This document shows, one piece after another, positions 55,604 to 64,000 of a stretch of DNA of 64,000 nt. Numbering within the stretch: the stretch's first letter is position 1; each line of letters opens with the position of its first letter. A model generated the notes under the pieces. That model made no database searches, was not told the DNA's origin, and saw only the letters and a program-made list of their open reading frames with translations. The translations under genes and the position numbers were made by a program. Origin of the DNA: Planctomycetaceae bacterium (GTDB lineage: Bacteria > Planctomycetota > Planctomycetia > Planctomycetales > Planctomycetaceae); assembly GCA_041398825.1 (NCBI GenBank), contig JAWKTX010000008.1, positions 310,001 through 374,000 of the forward strand, in the 5' to 3' direction.

Positions 55604-55639
55604 CGAATCCGGCGGACACGAATCCGGCGGACACGAATC
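55604..55639. repeat. 15-bp tandem repeat 3' of cysI
   Basis: CGAATCCGGCGGACA at 55604-55618 and 55619-55633 in direct tandem, with a third partial copy CGAATC (55634-55639). It starts 23 bases after the stop codon and before the terminator. Confidence 0.92.
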
Positions 55640-55674
55640 TATCTGCAGCCCGCTAAAAACCATGCAGGAGTTTA

Positions 55675-55734
55675 CCCGACGTGGCAGTGGGGACCGTTTT
55701 CACGATCCCCCGCCGACACGTCGGGTTTTTTTTT
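55675..55734 (+). terminator. Rho-independent terminator of cysI
   Basis: CCCGACGTG (55675-55683) pairs with CACGTCGGG (55717-55725), followed at once by nine T residues (55726-55734). Inside the loop GGGGA (55689-55693) pairs with TCCCC (55706-55710), giving a branched or extended stem. Confidence 0.88.
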
Positions 55735-55830
55735 CAGCGGACTGTTCGCTGAATTTCGTGGCCTGTAATTTGGGCGGTGCGAAGGCTTTCCCGGGATGAT
55801 GTTTGGCTCTGGTTCACGGGACGCAAGCAA

Positions 55831-55869
55831 AACAGGCTCCGAAGGGCAGAGTGCCTTTCGGAGCCTGTT
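55831..55869 (-). terminator. Long hairpin terminator of the sigma-factor gene
   Basis: An 18-bp stem with a single G-T mismatch and a 3-base loop (left arm 55831-55848, right arm 55852-55869). On the minus strand it lies about 30 bases after the rpoD stop and is followed by TTTTGCTT, a short T-run. Confidence 0.8.
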
Positions 55870-55898
55870 GAGAATTGCGGCTTTGGATCCCCGGGGGA

Positions 55899-57677
55899 TC
55901 ACGTCAATTCGAGATTTTCGATATCGACGTCGATATCCACCATTGGATTGGCTTCATCGTGAATCGGCAACGCATCATCGGCGATGTCTACAAAGCCTTT
56001 CAGATGAATCGCCCGCGTATGGTGTTGAAGCTTCTTCAACGCTTTACTTTCGATTTGACGAATTCGTTCGCGGGTTACCTTGAAGATTCGTCCTGTTTCT
56101 TCCAGCGTGTAGCTGTAACCATCTCCCAGACCATAGCGAAGTTTGATGATTTCACGTTCGCGGTAAGTCAGGCTCTTCAGGACGTGGTCAATCTTGTCTC
56201 GAAGCATTTGCTTGGCCGCAGATTCGGCCGGGCTGCTTTCGTGGCTGTCTTCGAGGAATTCACCGAAGCTGCTGTCTTCACTTTCACCAACCGGCGTATC
56301 CAGGCTGATGGGGTGCTTCCAGGTCTTCATGATCCGTTCGGTTTCTTCGATGCTCATCCCGACGGCTTCGGCCAGTTCTTCGTTGCTGGGTTCACGGCCG
56401 GTGTTCTGGCGAATTTCTTCTGCCTTGGCCTTCAGCATTGAGATGCTCTGGAACATATGAACCGGGATGCGGATCGTGCGAGCATGGTCTGCAACTGCTC
56501 GCGTGATTGCCTGACGAATCCACCATGTGGCATAGGTTGAGAACTTGTAGCCACGTCGGTACTCGTACTTTTCTACCCCTCGCATCAATCCGGCGTTGCC
56601 TTCCTGGATCAAATCCAGAAAGCTCAAACCACGGTTGCGGTATTTCTTTGCGATCGAAACCACGAGTCGAAGGTTACCGCCGGACAACTTCTGCTTGGCA
56701 TCTGTCCATCCATCCATCCGCTTGCGGATTTCACCACAGCGTCGCAGAAACTGATCGGGAGTTTCCTGAAGCAGCTGAACGTATTCTTCGAGTTCACGTT
56801 CCAGAGAAATTCGTTCAGAGTCGGCGGTCTTCATTCCTCGAAGGCAGGCAATCTCGTCCTGTAGCTGCTCAATACGCTCCCCGATTTGCAGCATACGTTT
56901 CATGACTGGCTGCAGGCGATGAGTTCGTACGCTGAGTTCTTCGCAGAGAGTGCACATCTTTCGTCGGCGAAGGCGAATCACTTCTGCCAGAGCATTCTTA
57001 TCCTGACCATCTTCCATGCCTCGCCAGGCGAAGAAGTCAATCTTCGATTGCTCCATCAGGTGACGAAGTGTTCGCAGATTTAGTTCCATTCGACCTTCGA
57101 TCTGCTCCTTCCGTACGTTCTCCGTTTCGGAAGTTCGCAGTGTTCGCTCGAATGGCAGTTCGCTGCGGCGAACTTTTTCAATCGTATCGACAGCAATTCC
57201 CAGGGCAAAGTCAGATTCCAGCACATGCCGTCGCATGCGTTTGCGGGTAATTTCAATCTGTTTGGCCAGAAAGATTTCACGATCCCGAGTCAGCAGCGGG
57301 ATATTTCCCATCTGGCTCAGGTACATGCGGATTGGGTCGCGGGAAGACAGTGCTGACGTTTCTGGTCCCAGCAGGGCCCGTGCAGCGCGATCAACCTGTT
57401 CCTGTCGAATTTCCTCTTCGACGGGTTCCGGCTCCAGCGGAATGTCAGGGTCTTCGATAAAGTCCAGCCCAAATTCGTCAATCGCCATGATCAGGTTATC
57501 GACCATTTGCGGGTCGCCTCCCTCATCCGGCAACCATTCATGCGCTTGCTGAATGGTTACAAAGCCACGTTCCTTCGCTTTTTCGATGATCGCCTTCAAT
57601 CCGGCATCCAGACGATACACGCGAGTCCCCTTCGTTTTGTTAACACCAACTTGACTGTGGATGTCACGTGTTGACAC
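55899..57677 (-). CDS. rpoD: Primary RNA polymerase sigma factor (RpoD/SigA)
   Basis: 592 residues from a GTG. Region 1.1-like N-terminus ('LKAIIEKAKERGFVTIQQAHEWLP'), region 1.2 ('DPIRMYLSQMGNIPLLTRDREI'), a 250-residue non-conserved spacer, region 2 ('NLRLVVSIAKKYRNRGLSF', 'DLIQEGNAGLMRGVEKYEYRRG', 'KFSTYATWWIRQAITRAVA'), region 3 ('RIPVHMFQSISMLKAKAE'), and region 4 with 'LTYREREIIKLRYGL', 'YTLEETGRIFKVTRERIRQIE', the -35 element helix-turn-helix. The full set marks it as the housekeeping sigma factor. It recognises -35/-10 promoters. Tail beyond region 4 is longer than in E. coli. Has its own terminator. Confidence 0.96.
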   Translation of the reverse strand: MSTRDIHSQVGVNKTKGTRVYRLDAGLKAIIEKAKERGFVTIQQAHEWLPDEGGDPQMVDNLIMAIDEFGLDFIEDPDIPLEPEPVEEEIRQEQVDRAARALLGPETSALSSRDPIRMYLSQMGNIPLLTRDREIFLAKQIEITRKRMRRHVLESDFALGIAVDTIEKVRRSELPFERTLRTSETENVRKEQIEGRMELNLRTLRHLMEQSKIDFFAWRGMEDGQDKNALAEVIRLRRRKMCTLCEELSVRTHRLQPVMKRMLQIGERIEQLQDEIACLRGMKTADSERISLERELEEYVQLLQETPDQFLRRCGEIRKRMDGWTDAKQKLSGGNLRLVVSIAKKYRNRGLSFLDLIQEGNAGLMRGVEKYEYRRGYKFSTYATWWIRQAITRAVADHARTIRIPVHMFQSISMLKAKAEEIRQNTGREPSNEELAEAVGMSIEETERIMKTWKHPISLDTPVGESEDSSFGEFLEDSHESSPAESAAKQMLRDKIDHVLKSLTYREREIIKLRYGLGDGYSYTLEETGRIFKVTRERIRQIESKALKKLQHHTRAIHLKGFVDIADDALPIHDEANPMVDIDVDIENLELT

Positions 57678-58178
57678 TGAAATAACGACGCCGTCCGGCG
57701 AACATCCGATCAGAAATTCAACAGTGCTGATAATCCAACAAAATCAATGACGCTGGAGGGAGCATTGCTCCGGAAAAATGATCGAGTGTCTGTGCCTCCC
57801 TGTTGAGACACACGCAGGCCCCTGAACTTGGGAATACTTGCTGCTCAATCTCGTAAAAGACGATCCTTCCGACCCATTCACTGGCTGTTGGGATGTCACA
57901 AATCCATGTTTCCCAGCATACACGTGAATCAGAAAAATCAATCGACTGAGTCAGCAAAAAAAACAGATCGGCGGACGTTATTCAATCGCTTCCAGCAAAC
58001 CCACTCAGCGTTGGAGGGGTGCAGCGAATAAGGGGCATCGCCATTACTCGTCGCCGATTGGAACGATTATTCGCAAGAAAGTGGTCCGTCGTCAACTTGA
58101 AGCCTTCCCTCAATCTGATGATTTCCCGGAAACCCTGCCAACGCCTCCACGGGGAAGGGATCTCCCCTGAATCGAGAT
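57678..58178. other. Upstream region of rpoD
   Basis: 501 bases between the SRPBCC stop (58179) and the rpoD start. Contains GGAGCA-T-TGCTCC (57758-57770), a small palindrome, and an A-run of 8 (57956-57963) which on the minus strand is a T-run but without a hairpin ahead of it. No gene or consensus promoter convincingly found. Confidence 0.4.
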
Positions 58179-58664
58179 TCAGTCGCCATTTGAGGGATCC
58201 GTACTCCCGGGGGTGTTCAATCGCATCCGAATCTGACTTCTTGTGATCTGCCGCCGTATCATGAACAACAACTTCAACCCAGCGGCATTGAACAGCAGTC
58301 GTGACCAAAGGCCCCGAAATCCACGGAAATGTTCGTATTCGATATGTTCGTGGACCTCGGTGACATCGTCTGCAATCGCCCGAAAACGATGTGTGTGGAC
58401 CCAGGACTTCATTGGTCCGGATTGCTGTGTATCTGTGAAACCTGCGGAACTGACGTTGGAATGAATGGCCGTCCAGGGGACAGGAATTGGCCCCATCCAC
58501 ATCGTGAAACGTGCGACAGACCCTTCGTCAATCGGTTCACTCGAATGGATTTGCATCACCATGAGCGGCGGTGTCAAAGTCTTCAGGATGCCGGGTTCAA
58601 AGTGGAACGCCGCTACTTCAGCGACAGGAGCATTCACGAAGAATCGATAATCGAACACGGGCAT
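58179..58664 (-). CDS. SRPBCC-family protein, second copy
   Basis: 161 residues from ATG 58662-58664 ('MPVFDYRFFVNAPVAEVAAFHF'). Same fold and spacing as the protein at 36208-36759: 'LKTLTPPLMVMQIH', 'PIPVPWTAIHSNV', 'GPMKSWVHTHRFRAIADDVTEVHEHIEYEHFRG'. Both lack a catalytic signature and probably bind a hydrophobic ligand. The longer open frame to 58709 has no start support. Lies 41 bases after the EamA transporter stop on the same strand, so it may be cotranscribed with it. Confidence 0.78.
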   Translation of the reverse strand: MPVFDYRFFVNAPVAEVAAFHFEPGILKTLTPPLMVMQIHSSEPIDEGSVARFTMWMGPIPVPWTAIHSNVSSAGFTDTQQSGPMKSWVHTHRFRAIADDVTEVHEHIEYEHFRGFRGLWSRLLFNAAGLKLLFMIRRQITRSQIRMRLNTPGSTDPSNGD

Positions 58665-58705
58665 TTGTCGTTCCCATTTTCCAGTGATCAGGATTGTCTC
58701 GGTGA

Positions 58706-59677
58706 TCACCGTACCATACGGATCAACACAAGTCCCCCGATGATCATTCCGCCACCCGCCAGTTGAGCCCAGCCGACAGATTCACCCCGGATCAGCCAGG
58801 CAGAAGCAATGGCGATCAGAGGCACAAGGTTCTGGAACGCCGAAGCCCGCGCGGCACCGGAATGGCGTACACCAAAACTCCACATTGGAAGTGCCAGACC
58901 AGTGGAAAAAACGCCGGAGTAAAGCAGTATCGCCAGAAGTTCCGGTTTGGCTGCCCGCTGAACGCTCTGCGATAGCCACGGGGCCGCAACGGCAAGATGA
59001 AATGGTAGTGCAATTGTCGCGGACCAGGCCGAAAGCTGCATCGGTGATATTGACTTGAGCAATGGTCGACTGATGACGGTGCCTGCCGACCACCCGAGCG
59101 CTGCACCGATGATGCAGAGGTTCCCGATCAGACTCTGCTGGTGCTGGTCGCCGCCCGTCTTCTGCAATGCGACGACTACGGTTCCCACAAAAGCAATTGT
59201 CAGTGCAAACCAGGCCAGCGGCCGCAGCTTCTCTTTCAGAAACACGCGGGCGGCCAGTGCGGTCCACATCGGAATCGTGGAAATAATCAAAGATGTATTT
59301 GCGGATGTCGTGCGGGAGATTCCCAGCAGAAACAGGAATTGATAAAGCCCGGAGACAATGACTGCGTAGGCGAAAACGTGCGATTTCTTCAACGTCTTCG
59401 CTGGCCGCGTACCACCGCGAAATTCACGCCATCCCAGGAATGCAAGAACGCTGGCAGAGAACACCAGTCGTATGGCGTTTAATCCATACCAGTTCATCTG
59501 ATCCAGACCATTCTTCATGATCGGGATATTGATACCCCAGATGAAAGCCACGCCGACCAGTGATAATTCGGACCACATGGTCTGCTGTGCGGTACTGTGG
59601 TCGCTGACAGCCGTTCCGGCCGCATGCTGGCTGGCATCCGAAACACCCGGTGATGCAGCGCTGTCCGAACTATTCAT
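58706..59677 (-). CDS. EamA/DMT-superfamily transporter
   Basis: 323 residues. Ten membrane segments can be counted in two halves of five, the EamA (drug/metabolite transporter) layout: first repeat about 35-170 ('SLVGVAFIWGINIPIMKNGL'), second about 180-322 ('LCIIGAALGWSAGTVISRPLL', 'LAGGGMIIGGLVLIRMVR'). The N-terminus is a 35-residue Ser/Ala-rich tail. These proteins export amino acids, nucleotide sugars or drugs. Substrate unknown. Divergent from the MFS gene with a 247-base spacer. Confidence 0.88.
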   Translation of the reverse strand: MNSSDSAASPGVSDASQHAAGTAVSDHSTAQQTMWSELSLVGVAFIWGINIPIMKNGLDQMNWYGLNAIRLVFSASVLAFLGWREFRGGTRPAKTLKKSHVFAYAVIVSGLYQFLFLLGISRTTSANTSLIISTIPMWTALAARVFLKEKLRPLAWFALTIAFVGTVVVALQKTGGDQHQQSLIGNLCIIGAALGWSAGTVISRPLLKSISPMQLSAWSATIALPFHLAVAAPWLSQSVQRAAKPELLAILLYSGVFSTGLALPMWSFGVRHSGAARASAFQNLVPLIAIASAWLIRGESVGWAQLAGGGMIIGGLVLIRMVR

Positions 59678-59924
59678 GAATACTTCAATACTTCTTTAAC
59701 ATTCGTGACATACGGGCGGATGGGGTGATTTCAGATGACTGATCAAAAGAGTCTGACTGTATGGCGGACTCTGCTACGATTGTGGGACACGCTGAGCGTC
59801 AGTGGCTGTCACAGTTTTTCCCCTTCAAACCCGGATTTCTGAGAATAACAAAGTTGTGTGAGCCCTTTCGTGTCCGTCGGTGTCGGTTAATGTTCTTCCT
59901 CGATACTGCGAATGAACACCAGCC

Positions 59925-61367
59925 ATGACCACAACAATGCCTGCGCGACGACTTGCCGGTTCTGCCCGGACCACCGCCCGAACAATTCTTGCCGACTATC
60001 TGAGTCTGCCTGCGCTGGTCCATATGCTCTGTTTTGGATCATTCCTGAACCGAGCGGGCTCCTTTGTCATGGTGTTTCTAACGATTTACGTGAGTGAGCA
60101 TCTGAACCTTGGCCCGGTCTTTGCGACTCGATGCATTGGTGTTTTCGGATTGGGGTCCATCGTTTCCTCACTCCTGGGCGGTCAGCTGGCAGACGCATTC
60201 GGTCGTCGAAGGACATTGCTTCTTGCGTTGTTTGGCGGCGCAACCCTGCTGGTGGCCATGAGTTTTGCCAGGACAGGTGGTCAGTTTATGGGATGTCTGT
60301 TCCTGTTTGCACTGATTATTGAGATGTATCGTCCGGCTGCATTTGCCATGGTGGGGGACGTGACGACACCTCTACAGCGTTCGCATGCCTTTGGGTTAAT
60401 GTACATCGCCGTGAATCTGGGCTTTGCCATCGCTCCGCCCGTTGGCGGCTGGCTGGCCTCAAAGTCGTTTCAGTGGCTGTTTTGGGGCGACGCTGTGACC
60501 ACTGCTGCTTTTGGGATCGTCGTCGCTCTGTTTATTCAGGAGACCCTTCCCCGGCGACAGGCTCAACCGGAAGATAGGGACACACCGTCGGAAACAGCGG
60601 TGCCTTCTCTCATGCCATCTATGGAAGAACTATCAGCAGAATCCGATCTGGCGCTGCCGACGGATCGCGAAGATCCTGATATCGATTTGCCCCGTCCGGA
60701 GCCAGCTTCACCGTCGTCCGGAACGCAGATCACGCAGGAACCTGATGCGTTCATTTCGTTTGGTCGTGCGGCGCTGGCCATCGGCACCGATGGTGTCTTC
60801 CTGTTGTATTGCCTTGGCAATCTGCTGACCGGCATGGTCTTCATGCAGGCGTTTTCCTCATTGCCCATTCACCTGCTTTCGCTGGGGTATTCCGAATTTG
60901 AATTCGGCTCAATGATTTGCGTCAACGGCATCCTGATTGTGGCCTTGCAGATGCCAGTGACTCACATGCTGAACCGTCGCAACCGAGTAGCGATGATACT
61001 ACTGGGAGAAGTCTTTCTGGCTGCCGGATTCGGACTTACAGCATTTGCCGTAAGCCGGTCAATGTTCATCACGACGATTATTCTCTGGACATTCGGCGAA
61101 ATTATTCAGGCTCCCATCAAGCAGGCTATTGTCACCGATCTGGCACCGTCTTCGTTAAGAGCCCGGTACATGGGAGTGTTTTCCATGTCCCACGCATTGT
61201 CGCTGGCTCTGGGACCACCGATCGGTGGTTTCGTCTTCGAACGCTTCGGGCCACGGTATGTCTGGCTGGGGGGATTTGGTGTCATTTTGGTAGCGATGTG
61301 TCTGTATCTCGTGATTTTTAATCGTTTGAATGCGAGAATCAGTCTTCATCCCAGCCATGCGGCGTGA
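59925..61367 (+). CDS. MFS transporter (MdtH-like)
   Basis: 480 residues, twelve predicted membrane helices with the MFS signature in loop 2-3 ('GGQLADAFGRRRTLLLALFG', GxLaDrxGrr motif). An acidic, Pro/Ser-rich cytoplasmic loop of about 70 residues lies between helices 6 and 7 ('EDRDTPSETAVPSLMPSMEE' and onward). 'PSSLRARYMGVFSMSHALSLALGPPIGG' is in the second half. Resembles multidrug efflux relatives such as MdtH. The following gene starts 43 bases downstream and may be in the same transcript. Confidence 0.88.
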   Translation: MTTTMPARRLAGSARTTARTILADYLSLPALVHMLCFGSFLNRAGSFVMVFLTIYVSEHLNLGPVFATRCIGVFGLGSIVSSLLGGQLADAFGRRRTLLLALFGGATLLVAMSFARTGGQFMGCLFLFALIIEMYRPAAFAMVGDVTTPLQRSHAFGLMYIAVNLGFAIAPPVGGWLASKSFQWLFWGDAVTTAAFGIVVALFIQETLPRRQAQPEDRDTPSETAVPSLMPSMEELSAESDLALPTDREDPDIDLPRPEPASPSSGTQITQEPDAFISFGRAALAIGTDGVFLLYCLGNLLTGMVFMQAFSSLPIHLLSLGYSEFEFGSMICVNGILIVALQMPVTHMLNRRNRVAMILLGEVFLAAGFGLTAFAVSRSMFITTIILWTFGEIIQAPIKQAIVTDLAPSSLRARYMGVFSMSHALSLALGPPIGGFVFERFGPRYVWLGGFGVILVAMCLYLVIFNRLNARISLHPSHAA

Positions 61368-61410
61368 TCGTCCAAATGCTTGAACGTCGCGCTATTGCAG
61401 GAATCTGTTA

Positions 61411-62646
61411 ATGGCGCGAGCGTTCGACTTCTATCCACTTGCTCTTGCGTTGATTGTTCTGGCTGAACTTTCGGGCAGCCTGAACGAAAGGACGTTCGGC
61501 CAGGTTTCCGTTGATCCGGAGGTCGCCGAGGTTGCCAAAGGCCTAATGACATGGCGGCGACAGTTTGAGAGCGTACTGGTCGATTCATGCACGGCCATGG
61601 ACGACGACATTGCGAAAGCCCGTTCATTATCGCCGGACTTCGAACTGTCCGATCAAAGCTGGGGCCAGTTGTCCACGTTTTGGTATCAGGATCAGTTCTC
61701 TTTGGCCATCCGCTATGAACAGCGAGAATCCGGAAAGACGATCTATCGAGTCTGTGCGGCCGTTTCAGACTTTCAGTATTGGCAGGCTTCAACGGACACC
61801 GACTTCCCCGATCGTTTCAGCGTGATCAACCGAGGATCACTTCTGCAGCCTGCAACACCCGCGCTGCATCAGTTTATGGATCACCCCCTGCAGGCGTTGT
61901 GTCGTACAGCGGCATTGCGCGGGCTTTGGTGGTCTCCCGGTTCACAATGGATTTCCGAACGACTGGAACAACTGCCTGGGCTCCGTTTTGCGGGAAGGGA
62001 AGCGATCGGCGAGCATCAGTGCATTGTGCTGACGGATTCGCTGCATGCGTCTGACAATATCGCACCATCGTTCGGGCAAACGTGGTACTGTGATCCGCAG
62101 ATTCAGTATCTGCCTCGGAGATTTGTGATTCAGGATGTCTCTTCGATGACAAGTCTCGCATTTCTACAGACATGGGAAGCTACGGAGTTTCAGCGAACTG
62201 AGGAAGGAATCTGGTTTCCGAAAGCCGGATTCGTTTCTCGTACGACGGAAGGTCTGAATGACAATCGGCCGCGGCTGCAGTGGGTCATTACACGTCTCGC
62301 TTTTGACGAACCCGTCCCCGATGGGATGCTGGTGCCGCCGACAGTCAAAGATCGGGATAGCTCTGATTATGACCCGGAAGCAGAGGAGTCGCAGGGAGCC
62401 ATCAATGTCTTCGCCCCACTTGAATTGAACGATGGGCAGGATCCAGCGGATGCAGTGTTCTTTCCCAGCGAGGAAGAACTGGAGTTTGGTTCCATCGCTT
62501 ATCGCACGCGGGTCGAACGCAATCAGAGGACACAAGTCTTTAAAGACATTGGAAGCATCCTGCTGCTGCTCTTTGTTCTGGGGGCTGTTACTTTCAGCCT
62601 GCTGGCCGCCTACCGACAGCTCTCGGGAAGTACCAACCGTCGCTGA
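61411..62646 (+). CDS. Membrane-anchored protein of unknown function
   Basis: 411 residues. Hydrophobic N-terminal segment (about 8-25) is probably a signal peptide, and a C-terminal transmembrane helix (about 382-402, 'DIGSILLLLFVLGAVTFSLLAAYR') anchors it. The body is alpha/beta without recognisable catalytic motif; it contains 'GREAIGEHQCIVLTDS' and 'GQTWYCDPQIQYLPRRF', which look like a beta-sheet lipoprotein-carrier-like (DUF2092/LolA-like) pattern, a resemblance only. Expected location: periplasm, facing outward from the inner membrane. Codirectional with the MFS gene upstream (43-base gap). Confidence 0.72.
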   Translation: MARAFDFYPLALALIVLAELSGSLNERTFGQVSVDPEVAEVAKGLMTWRRQFESVLVDSCTAMDDDIAKARSLSPDFELSDQSWGQLSTFWYQDQFSLAIRYEQRESGKTIYRVCAAVSDFQYWQASTDTDFPDRFSVINRGSLLQPATPALHQFMDHPLQALCRTAALRGLWWSPGSQWISERLEQLPGLRFAGREAIGEHQCIVLTDSLHASDNIAPSFGQTWYCDPQIQYLPRRFVIQDVSSMTSLAFLQTWEATEFQRTEEGIWFPKAGFVSRTTEGLNDNRPRLQWVITRLAFDEPVPDGMLVPPTVKDRDSSDYDPEAEESQGAINVFAPLELNDGQDPADAVFFPSEEELEFGSIAYRTRVERNQRTQVFKDIGSILLLLFVLGAVTFSLLAAYRQLSGSTNRR

Positions 62647-62927
62647 GCAGCCGGTCTCGTTTCATTTGGCAAGCCGACAGCAGCCGCAGGGGTGTATCGA
62701 AATGCCGCCGCGTGAACCGGCAGGGATCGCTGGTTAAGCCTGCCCGTGGTATGGAGTTTCCGTATCCGTCGTCTGCCCCTCCATGAACACCCCCACAGGA
62801 GTTACCCACCTGAGCCCGCATCTGCATTGCGTGAACCGCCGGATTCAGCCGATTCGACATAATCGACACATTCAGTACAAGGCGAATGGTAACTGCATCG
62901 GGGGCGCTGCAGTAATGGGGGATAAAC
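62647..62927. other. Intergenic region before flagellar genes
   Basis: 281 bases; AATGGGGGA (62915-62923) ahead of the flgF-like ATG is a good Shine-Dalgarno. The promoter of the flagellar run must be here, but no sigma28- or sigma54-like consensus was found by eye. Confidence 0.4.
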
Positions 62928-63662
62928 ATGATTTCCGGGCTTTACAGTGCGGCAACTGCGATGCAGGTTGCTGACATGCGCCATGTTGCGACGGCGGAGA
63001 ATCTGGCAAACGTCCAGGTCCCCGGTTTTCGCAGGCGGATCATCCCGCAAAGCAGTTTTGACACGATGCTGCAGATGAACTCACAACGAGATCTGCTTAA
63101 GTCTGTCAACCTGGGAACAGTAGCAAGACCTGTGGAGTACAGTTTCGAGTTTGGACATCTTTCGCAGACCGATCGTCCGATGGATGTGGCGATTGAAGGT
63201 GATGGTTTCTTCACCGTGGATGGTCCGTTCGGACCGCTTTACACGCGAAACGGCTCCTTTCATGTCACTCCCGATCGGGAACTTGTGACGATTGATCGAC
63301 TTCCTGTCATGGGAGTTGCCGGGCCCATTGTCCTGCCAGCGGATGCGAACACTGAACGTGTCCGCATTACAAGCGATGGTCGACTCATGGCCGACGGCGT
63401 TGAGTTTGGTCAATTCAACCTGGTTCGGTTCGATAACGTCGATCAGCTGACAAGTCGAGGCGCGTCTTTGTTCGAAGCGCCGCCGACAGCAGGGCAGCAG
63501 CCATCCACGGCTACTCTGCTTCAGGGATCATTGGAACTGTCGAATGCCTCAACGGTCGAGGAAATGGTCAATATGATCGCCACGACACGTCAGTACGAGG
63601 CCGCTCAAAGAGCCATGAACAGCATTGCAGAAGCCATTCAGAAAAGAATTGGCCTCCGGTAA
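62928..63662 (+). CDS. flgF: Flagellar basal-body rod protein, FlgF-like
   Basis: 244 residues. 'MISGLYSAATAMQVADMRHVATAENLANVQVPGFRRR' is the flagellar rod/hook N-terminal heptad region, with the NLAN(V)xxPGF motif. 'GHLSQTDRPMDVAIEGDGFFTV' and 'LYTRNGSFHV' are conserved in the FlgE/F/G central part. The C-terminus 'ASTVEEMVNMIATTRQYEAAQRAM' is the rod C-terminal coiled coil. Shorter than FlgG and upstream of it, so FlgF (proximal rod) is the best name; FlgG paralogue is possible. Exported by the flagellar type III system and assembled in the rod. Cotranscribed with the flgG gene starting 57 bases later. Confidence 0.85.
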   Translation: MISGLYSAATAMQVADMRHVATAENLANVQVPGFRRRIIPQSSFDTMLQMNSQRDLLKSVNLGTVARPVEYSFEFGHLSQTDRPMDVAIEGDGFFTVDGPFGPLYTRNGSFHVTPDRELVTIDRLPVMGVAGPIVLPADANTERVRITSDGRLMADGVEFGQFNLVRFDNVDQLTSRGASLFEAPPTAGQQPSTATLLQGSLELSNASTVEEMVNMIATTRQYEAAQRAMNSIAEAIQKRIGLR

Positions 63663-63718
63663 TACCATCACATTCAAGTTTGTAGTGCGGCGATTCTGAA
63701 CAATACGAGGGGCAAAAA

Positions 63719-64000
63719 ATGCTTAGAGCTCTGTATACCAGCGCAACTGGCATGAAAGCGCAGGAGATGCGCATTGACAACACGGCCAACAATCTGGCGA
63801 ACGTCAACACGACTGGGTTCCGACGAAGCGCGATGGATTTCGCGGATCTGATTTACACCACCTATCGCCAGCCCGGCACGGCAGTTTCGCAGGGACAGGT
63901 GTCTCCGACAGGGCTGCAGATCGGTAACGGAGTGCGCGTGGTGGCAACGAACAAACACTTTGTTCAGGGGACCATTGAACATACCGGTAATCCCCTGGAC
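63719..64000 (+). CDS. flgG: Flagellar basal-body rod protein FlgG, partial (3' end beyond window)
   Basis: 94 codons seen. 'MLRALYTSATGMKAQEMRIDNTANNLANVNTTGFRRS' is the FlgG N-terminus, with the NLANxxTxGFR motif, and 'QGQVSPTGLQIGNGVRV' matches the FlgG-specific 'G(L)QIGxGV' block. FlgG forms the distal rod of the flagellum. GAGGGG at 63708-63712 precedes the ATG. The gene leaves the window on the right, so the rest of the rod/ring genes probably follow. Confidence 0.93.
   Translation, partial: MLRALYTSATGMKAQEMRIDNTANNLANVNTTGFRRSAMDFADLIYTTYRQPGTAVSQGQVSPTGLQIGNGVRVVATNKHFVQGTIEHTGNPLD

Noticed and set aside
57956..57963. T-run on the minus strand downstream of the second SRPBCC gene as a terminator
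   Set aside because: No stable hairpin precedes the run of eight T residues.

Overview
The window reads as chromosomal DNA of a Planctomycetota bacterium (order Planctomycetales-like; genus not assignable from sequence alone). This is an inference from gene content: a peptidase-MA-type secreted protein, a VWA/glutamine-amidotransferase-like membrane protein, GAF-plus-HlyD fusion, secreted FAD-oxidoreductase, sialate-O-acetylesterase fusions, many large lipoproteins and unrecognised secreted proteins, FloA, an RpoD of the primary-sigma type and flagellar rod genes. Base composition looks even throughout. Many starts lack a clear Shine-Dalgarno sequence and several genes start with GTG or TTG. 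I see no insertion sequence, prophage, CRISPR array or rRNA operon; one tRNA is present.

Layout. 1-7.0 kb: the start of a GalU-like nucleotidyltransferase (cut by the left edge), a secreted gluzincin, a zinc-ribbon membrane protein and a VWA membrane protein. 7.2-13.1 kb (minus): a run reading GyrB-like ATPase, TlpA/TPR lipoprotein, Tat-exported amidohydrolase, MMPL/RND exporter. 13.3 kb: tRNA-Ser(UGA). 13.7-19.8 kb: UxaA-type dehydratase, PilZ protein, a large disordered lipoprotein, DUF885-type metallopeptidase. 19.9-23.7 kb: FloA, RidA, KaiC/RecA-like ATPase, hydroxypyruvate-isomerase-like protein. 23.9-28.9 kb: ParA with an MnmE-like GTPase, pyrD, trpS, YkgJ-type Cys-cluster protein.

29-36 kb (minus) is a heavy-metal efflux locus: His-rich small protein, CzcB/CusB adaptor, CzcA/CusA pump, then a PAS-sigma54 activator-like protein. 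36.2-43.5 kb: SRPBCC protein, class III fructose-bisphosphatase, and an overlapping pair of exported FAD-oxidoreductase and NosR-like double-FMN/4Fe-4S membrane protein. 43.8-48.2 kb: GAF-HlyD fusion, CinA, GNAT with a Lys/Ala-rich tail. 48.4-57.7 kb: POTRA protein, multi-domain esterase, sulfite reductase cysI and the primary sigma factor gene, the last two convergent and each followed by its own hairpin terminator. 58.2-62.6 kb: SRPBCC protein, EamA and MFS transporters, an unrecognised membrane-anchored protein. 62.9-64 kb: flgF-like gene and the start of flgG, probably the beginning of a flagellar operon running off the right edge.

The most unusual items are a GyrB-like ATPase/transducer protein with no Toprim part, the FAD/FMN/FeS redox pair, a GAFPGA variant of the GAFTGA loop, an MnmE-like GTPase without its C-terminal Cys motif next to parA, a CinA with a degraded deamidase domain, and several short 15-17 bp-period direct duplications immediately 3' of stop codons, one of which supplies the stop codon.
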